Shown one piece after another: positions 7,744 to 12,050 of a stretch of 12,050 nt of DNA. Under the pieces are notes generated by a model. That model was not told the origin of the DNA and searched no databases. It saw only the letters and a list, made by a program, of their open reading frames with translations. How positions within the stretch are numbered: position 1 is the stretch's first letter; each line of letters begins with the position of its first letter. Made by a program: the position numbers and the translations under genes. Source of the stretch: Verrucomicrobiota bacterium (lineage in GTDB: Bacteria > Verrucomicrobiota > Verrucomicrobiia > Opitutales > Opitutaceae); assembly GCA_023457035.1 (NCBI GenBank), contig JAEWNN010000081.1, positions 1 through 12,050 of the forward strand, written 5' to 3'.

Positions 7744-10191
7744 ATGCAAAGCCCTGACAAAACCGCCGCATTCCGTCGCAACCTTCCGCGGGTTGCCGCC
7801 GCTCTGCCCCTGCTGCTGGCCGCTTCGCTGCCCGCGCAGTCGGAGACCGCCGACCAACCCGCTGCCGCCTCCGCCAACGAGGAGATCGTCATCCTGTCCC
7901 CGTTCACCGTCTCCGACAAGCAGACACACGGTTACCAGGCCACCAACTCCATCGGCGGCACCCGCTCCAACACGCCCATCAAGGACGTGCCGCTGAACAT
8001 CCAGGTCTTCACCAAGGACATGGCCCAGGACATCCTCGCCACTTCCCAGATCGACCTGGAGCGCTACAACGCCGCGCTCGTCAACGGTGGCGCCGATGTG
8101 CATTCCACCAACGCCATCCAGCAGTCCTACAACGGCTTCCTCTTCCGCGGCTACGTCCAGAACTGGGGCATCCGCGATGGCGTGCGCCAATACGATCCGA
8201 TCGACATGCAGGGCATCGCCCGCGTCGAACTGGTCAAGGGCCCCGCCGCCCCGCTCTACGGCCTGTCGTACCCGGGCGGTATCATGAACGTCGTCACGAA
8301 GGAGGTCGACTTCTCCGACAACTTCACCGTCATCGGCGCCTCGATCCAGAACGAGGGCGAATGGCGCGGCACCATCGACGCCAATTATACCGGCGACATC
8401 GGCAACGGCGGCAAGTTCGGCGTGCGCGTCAACGCCGCCCGGGCCGAGACCGAGGACCACCGCGCCCATTCGGCCGGCATGAGCAAGTTCACCCAGATCA
8501 ACCTGGGCTGGCAGCCGCGCACCGGCACCAACATCAAGCTCCTCGTCGAGGACGGCTACAAGGAGAAGCCCAACGGCCTCGGCTACTTCATGGATGGAGA
8601 CACCCCGCTCCAGATGACCGAGGGCAACCGCAACATTCCCTGGTCTTGGAACTGGGCCGACTCCACCAATGTGCGCTCGGTCGACACCCAGTTGGTCCGC
8701 GCCGCCATCACCCAGTCCATCGGCGAGAACATCGACGTCCACGCCTACTACCAGTCGGCCGACCGCAAGAACATCGACAGCAACGGCTGGGACGCCTCCG
8801 GCGGCGGTGGCAGCGCCGCCAGCTGGGATGCCGCCAGCGGCACCGGTTGGCTCACCGACCGCAACGTCATCCGCAAGACCTTCCACTACCGTGACTGGTG
8901 CAACTCGCAGCGCGCCTACGGCATGACCGCGGTGCTGCGGCTCGAGACCGGGCCGCTCAAGCACACCTTCACCGCCGGCGGTGCCGCGTGGTCCGAGAAG
9001 TTCCATTCCGACAAGGGCCTGCAGCCCGGCGATTCGCCCTTCGCCATCGAGTTCCCGGTCTCCACCAGCGCCAATCCCAGCAATGTCTCGCTCCTGCCGC
9101 CCAGCGACTACGTCATGAGCGTCGGCAGCCCGAACGAGAAAAACACCAACGACTACTACTTCGCCAGCTGGCAGATGTACGCGCTCGATGATCGGCTCAA
9201 GGTCAACGCCGCCATCAACCGCACCAACATCAAGAACATCCAGTACGGCAGCCCGGCCAACATCACCGAGCAGTCCAAGAACTCGCCGATGATCGGCGCG
9301 ATGTTCGACGTCACCAAGGAGATCTCGCTCTTCGCGGTGCACTCGACCTCGCTCTTCCCGACCACCGACAAGAACGACTTCGACGTGCAGATGCCCCCGG
9401 TCACCGGCAAGAGCTACGAAGGCGGCATCAAGGTCGAGCTCATGGGCGGCAAGATCAGCGGCACCCTCAGCTACTACGAGATCAAGCAGACCGGCGGCGC
9501 CGTCCGCGACGAGTCCGCCACCAACCGCAAAAAGCAGCAGTGGGACGCCAACATCGCCGCCGGCCGCGCCGGCATCGACGGAGTGGCGATGCCGTGGAAC
9601 GCCGGCTCGATCCTCGTCGACGGCCAGACCGACCAGTACGTGGCCTGGGCCGACTCCACCGCGGCCGACCGCACCTGGTCCTACAGCCGCTTGACCGACC
9701 GTCAGACCGCGCTGGGCGACCTCGTGCCGAACTCTGCGGGCAACAAATCGAAGGGCTTCGAGGCCGACCTGATCTTCCAGCCCACGCCCAACTGGCAGGC
9801 GATGCTCAGCTACGCCCACAACAGCATCGACAATCGGCCGACCGGACACGTGAAGGATCAGCTCGCGCTGCTCACCAAGTACACCTTCACCGACGGCACC
9901 CTCAACGGCTTCTCCGTCGGCGGCGGCCTCCAGTGGGCCAGCAAGGCCTACCAGGACGGCAGCGGCGCCAGCGAGCGCTACAACCCAAGCGACATCTACC
10001 TTGAGACCTTCGCGGCCTACAAGTTCCAGGCCTGGGGCTACAGCCACCGCATCCAGCTCAACGTGAAGAACCTCACCAAGGTTCCCGAATACGTCGGGTG
10101 GCGCCGGGAAGGCAGCGAGACCTACGCGAAGCATCGCTACGAGGTCCCCACCAAGATCATCTGGAACCTCGGCTACACGCTCGAGTTCTAA
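7744..10191 (+). CDS. TonB-dependent outer-membrane receptor
   Basis: The 815-residue protein is an outer-membrane beta-barrel importer driven by TonB. It has a signal peptide (hydrophobic core VAAALPLLLAASL, cut near residue 31) and then EIVILSPFTVS (48-58), which is the expected TonB-box region. A plug domain covers about 62-190, with TPIKDVPLNIQVFTKD and the family hallmark ARVELVKGPAAPLYG (159-173) followed by GGIMNVVTK (178-186). A long barrel runs to a terminal Phe, GYTLEF, as outer-membrane barrels require. Length and order are normal. The ATG is the only start that keeps the signal peptide; no Shine-Dalgarno site precedes it (CCAAACCCCAACACT). The ligand cannot be told from the sequence; siderophore-like and carbohydrate receptors both occur in this group. 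No periplasmic or ABC transport partner is adjacent. The ExbB/ExbD cluster on the other strand could energise it. Confidence 0.95.
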   Translation: MQSPDKTAAFRRNLPRVAAALPLLLAASLPAQSETADQPAAASANEEIVILSPFTVSDKQTHGYQATNSIGGTRSNTPIKDVPLNIQVFTKDMAQDILATSQIDLERYNAALVNGGADVHSTNAIQQSYNGFLFRGYVQNWGIRDGVRQYDPIDMQGIARVELVKGPAAPLYGLSYPGGIMNVVTKEVDFSDNFTVIGASIQNEGEWRGTIDANYTGDIGNGGKFGVRVNAARAETEDHRAHSAGMSKFTQINLGWQPRTGTNIKLLVEDGYKEKPNGLGYFMDGDTPLQMTEGNRNIPWSWNWADSTNVRSVDTQLVRAAITQSIGENIDVHAYYQSADRKNIDSNGWDASGGGGSAASWDAASGTGWLTDRNVIRKTFHYRDWCNSQRAYGMTAVLRLETGPLKHTFTAGGAAWSEKFHSDKGLQPGDSPFAIEFPVSTSANPSNVSLLPPSDYVMSVGSPNEKNTNDYYFASWQMYALDDRLKVNAAINRTNIKNIQYGSPANITEQSKNSPMIGAMFDVTKEISLFAVHSTSLFPTTDKNDFDVQMPPVTGKSYEGGIKVELMGGKISGTLSYYEIKQTGGAVRDESATNRKKQQWDANIAAGRAGIDGVAMPWNAGSILVDGQTDQYVAWADSTAADRTWSYSRLTDRQTALGDLVPNSAGNKSKGFEADLIFQPTPNWQAMLSYAHNSIDNRPTGHVKDQLALLTKYTFTDGTLNGFSVGGGLQWASKAYQDGSGASERYNPSDIYLETFAAYKFQAWGYSHRIQLNVKNLTKVPEYVGWRREGSETYAKHRYEVPTKIIWNLGYTLEF

Positions 10192-10221
10192 GGCAGACAG
10201 TCTGTTCTGTGGGTCATTCCG

Positions 10222-10257
10222 GGAGGAGGGCGCGGGTCGCCCTCCTCCTTTTTGTTT
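10222..10257 (+). terminator. Intrinsic terminator of the TonB-dependent receptor gene
   Basis: A perfect 11-bp GC-rich stem, GGAGGAGGGCG (10222-10232) and CGCCCTCCTCC (10238-10248), encloses the 5-nt loop CGGGT. It is followed at once by TTTTTGTTT. It starts 30 nt after the receptor stop codon. This should separate the receptor transcript from the SxtJ-type gene downstream. There is no matching T-run on the other strand, so it is one-directional. Confidence 0.95.
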
Positions 10258-10382
10258 CCTGCCCCGACGTGCGGTCCTCGCGCCCGCCAGCACCATCCCG
10301 CCGACCTCCCCACTCCCGGCATGACAAGCCGGCCGAAATCGGTGTTCATCGGCTTCGCCTCCGGTAACCACTCTCGCCCCAC

Positions 10383-10754
10383 ATGCGCGCCCGCCCCCTC
10401 CTCGCCCCACTCCTCGCCGTCGCGTTCGCCACGGGCGCCTACCTGCGCTGGCCCACGCCATGGACCGTCGGCATCCTGGCGCTGACAAGCCTGCTCCTCG
10501 GTCTCGCCCTCCTCGCACCGCGCGCCTATGCCCCGATCCAGACCGTGCTGGAACGTATCGGCCGCGCCATCGCCGCTCTCGCCACATGGCTCCTGCTCGG
10601 CCTGGTCTTCGTCGCGATCTTCCTCCCCGGCCGCCTGTTCCTCGCGCTCCGGCGCCGCGATCCGCTCCACCGCCGCTCAGATCCCGCCCGCGCCTCCTAC
10701 TGGGAAACGCTGCGCCCCACGACCGGCCCCGACCGCTTCAACCGCCAGTACTGA
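10383..10754 (+). CDS. SxtJ-type small membrane protein
   Basis: The 123-residue protein has three hydrophobic segments, at about 5-20, 28-46 and 63-82, and a polar C-terminal tail. The pattern PIQTVLERIGRAIA, then a helix, then RRDPLHRRSD (91-100) and SYW (105-107) matches what I know of the SxtJ membrane family, named from the saxitoxin cluster and often found beside carbamoyltransferases. Its biochemical role is not established in that family, so none is claimed. The start is ATG at 10383, with no Shine-Dalgarno site and no competing in-frame ATG upstream. It lies 54 nt before the carbamoyltransferase on the same strand and after a strong terminator, so it probably opens a new transcription unit. 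The context fits modification of a surface glycan or metabolite. Family assignment is from remembered motifs. Confidence 0.88.
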   Translation: MRARPLLAPLLAVAFATGAYLRWPTPWTVGILALTSLLLGLALLAPRAYAPIQTVLERIGRAIAALATWLLLGLVFVAIFLPGRLFLALRRRDPLHRRSDPARASYWETLRPTTGPDRFNRQY

Positions 10755-10760
10755 CCGAAC

Positions 10761-10795
10761 TCCCCTTTCCGGTCTCCGGTTTCCATTCTCCGGTC
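10761..10795 (+). repeat. Degenerate heptanucleotide tandem repeat between SxtJ and carbamoyltransferase
   Basis: Five in-phase 7-nt units run TCCCCTT, TCCGGTC, TCCGGTT, TCCATTC, TCCGGTC. Every unit starts TCC and has T at position 6; the core is TCCGGTY. The array occupies most of the 54-nt gap between two genes on the same strand and ends 13 nt before the next start codon. It makes the leader pyrimidine-rich, with no ribosome-binding site. Copy-number variation or a role in expression is speculation. Confidence 0.65.
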
Positions 10796-10808
10796 TTCCC
10801 CATTTCCG

Positions 10809-12050
10809 ATGCGCATCCTCGGCCTCAGCGCCCACTACCACGACTCCGCCGCCGCCCTCCTCGAGGACGGTCGGATCGTCGCGGCCGCGCAGGAGGAGCG
10901 TTTCACCCGCATCAAGCACGACGCCGCGTTCCCCACGCACGCCGTCACCTGGTGTCTCGCCCAGGCCGGCGGCCCGCCCGACGCGGTCGTCTACTACGAG
11001 AAACCGCTCCAAAAGTTCGAGCGCATCCTCCGCACTTCGTTCGCGGTCGCCCCGCACGGCTTCCGCGCCTTCGCCGCCGCGATCCCCGACTGGGTGCAAC
11101 GCAAGTTGTGGATCCCGCTCGAGATCGAGGACGCCCTCAAGGCCGCCGGCCACGACGTCACGGGGAAGATATTCTTCGCCTCGCACCACGAGGCGCACGC
11201 CGCCAGCGCCTTCTTTCCCTCGCCCTTCCCGCGCGCCGCAGTCCTCACACTCGACGGCGTGGGCGAGTGGTCGACGGCCACGCTCGGCCACGGCGACCGC
11301 ACCCAGCTCGAGTTGCTCCACGAACTCCGTTTCCCCCATTCGCTCGGTCTGCTCTATTCCGCCTTCACCCACTACTGCGGCTTCCGCGTCAACTCCGGCG
11401 AATACAAGCTCATGGGCCTCGCCCCCTACGGCGAGCCGCGCTACCGCGACCTCATCCTCCAGCGGCTCCTCGAGCTGCGTGACGACGGTTCGTTCCGCCT
11501 CCGGCTCGAGTACTTCGGCTACCTCCATGGGGAGCGCATGACCAACGCCCGCTTCGACGCGCTTTTCGGCGGCCCGCGCCGCCAGCCCGCCGAGGAGATC
11601 ACCCCGCGCCACTGCGACCTCGCCCGCTCGATCCAGGTCGTCACCGAGGAGATCGTCCTGCGCATCGCGCGCCACCTCCACCGCCTCACCGGCGAGGAGA
11701 ACCTCTGCCTGGCCGGCGGCGTCGCCCTCAACTGCGTCGCCAACGGCCGCCTGCTGCGCGAGGGCCCGTTCAAACGCCTCTGGGTGCAACCGGCCGCCGG
11801 CGACGCCGGTGGCGCGCTCGGCGCCGCCCTCGCCTACCACTACGCCCGGCCCGGCGCCGTGCGCACGGCCGACGGCAGCCACGACGCCATGCGCGGCGCA
11901 TTCCTCGGCCCCGATCATACCGAAGCCGAGATCGCCGCCGCGTTCGCCGAGCGCGGCCTCCCCGCCGAACGCCTCCCCGACGCCGCATCGACCGCCCGCC
12001 GCATCGCCGAGCGCGTCGCCGCCGGCGCCGTCGTCGGCGTGGTGCAGGGG
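10809..12050 (+). CDS. NodU/CmcH/SxtI-family carbamoyltransferase, C-terminus cut by window edge
   Basis: This family transfers the carbamoyl group of carbamoyl phosphate to a hydroxyl of a sugar or metabolite through a carbamoyl-adenylate formed with ATP; examples are Nod factor, cephamycin and saxitoxin carbamoylation. The 414 visible residues begin MRILGLSAHYHDSAAALLED, the standard N-terminus. They include EERFTRIKHD (29-38), SHHEAHAASAFF (125-136), LTLDGVGEWST (147-157), VNSGEYKLMGLAPYGEPR (194-211), LAGGVALNCVANG (301-313) and VQPAAGDAGGALGAAL (326-341). This covers the Kae1/YrdC-like nucleotide-binding half. Full-length members are near 600 residues, so the C-terminal domain lies beyond the right edge. 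No stop or frameshift is seen. The start ATG has no Shine-Dalgarno site. The acceptor cannot be inferred; the upstream SxtJ-type gene suggests a glycan or natural-product locus. Confidence 0.95.
   Translation, partial: MRILGLSAHYHDSAAALLEDGRIVAAAQEERFTRIKHDAAFPTHAVTWCLAQAGGPPDAVVYYEKPLQKFERILRTSFAVAPHGFRAFAAAIPDWVQRKLWIPLEIEDALKAAGHDVTGKIFFASHHEAHAASAFFPSPFPRAAVLTLDGVGEWSTATLGHGDRTQLELLHELRFPHSLGLLYSAFTHYCGFRVNSGEYKLMGLAPYGEPRYRDLILQRLLELRDDGSFRLRLEYFGYLHGERMTNARFDALFGGPRRQPAEEITPRHCDLARSIQVVTEEIVLRIARHLHRLTGEENLCLAGGVALNCVANGRLLREGPFKRLWVQPAAGDAGGALGAALAYHYARPGAVRTADGSHDAMRGAFLGPDHTEAEIAAAFAERGLPAERLPDAASTARRIAERVAAGAVVGVVQG

Noticed and set aside
10194..10204. CAGACAGTCTG inverted repeat just after the receptor stop codon
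   Set aside because: The arms are 5 bp with a single central base, which cannot form a stable hairpin, and the strong terminator 18 nt later explains the region.
5947..10587. A 1,546-codon open frame on the minus strand crossing the receptor, terminator, SxtJ-type and MBL genes
   Set aside because: It runs antisense to the receptor and the SxtJ-type gene and out of frame with the MBL gene, all of which have clear family motifs. Its protein is low-complexity Arg/Gly/Val-rich text. Long stop-free antisense frames are expected in GC-rich DNA.

Overview
The window comes from a high-GC, Gram-negative-type bacterium. It encodes a TonB-dependent outer-membrane receptor and inner-membrane ExbB/ExbD proteins. 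The best guess is Verrucomicrobiota, probably an Opitutaceae-like lineage. The guess rests on the style of the receptor (signal peptide, then a short 'EIVILSPFTVS' region, then the plug), the TPR-ExbB-ExbD gene set, an unusual EF-Tu switch I, and the near absence of Shine-Dalgarno sequences. It is inference and was not tested by a search.

Minus strand, read right to left from 7481 to 1. First comes a metallo-beta-lactamase/beta-CASP (CPSF/RNase-type) protein. It is followed by a compact run of four genes: a large periplasmic TPR protein, an ExbB/TolQ-type channel subunit, an ExbD/TolR-type subunit, and a small membrane-anchored protein of unknown family that sits where TonB would be expected. 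ExbB and ExbD are 2 nt apart, and ExbD and the last gene are 6 nt apart. After a short gap with a stable-RNA-like promoter come tRNA-Thr(GGU) and tuf (EF-Tu, cut by the left edge), the classical tRNA-Thr/tuf pairing.

Plus strand, from 7744 to the right edge. A TonB-dependent receptor is followed by a very clear intrinsic terminator. Next is a small three-helix membrane protein of the SxtJ type, then a NodU/CmcH/SxtI-type carbamoyltransferase that is cut by the right edge. The last two genes look like the start of a locus that carbamoylates a surface glycan or secondary metabolite. The 54-nt gap between them holds a degenerate heptanucleotide tandem repeat.

The receptor and the TPR-ExbB-ExbD cluster plausibly act together, with inner-membrane proton motive force driving uptake across the outer membrane, although the MBL gene lies between them and they are on opposite strands. 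The observations most worth following are the ExbD-like protein with Asn where the proton-carrying Asp is expected, the candidate divergent TonB, the non-canonical EF-Tu switch I sequence, and the SxtJ-carbamoyltransferase pair without an intervening DUF5989 gene. No intergenic stretch exceeds 300 nt. I see no transposon, CRISPR array or phage gene.
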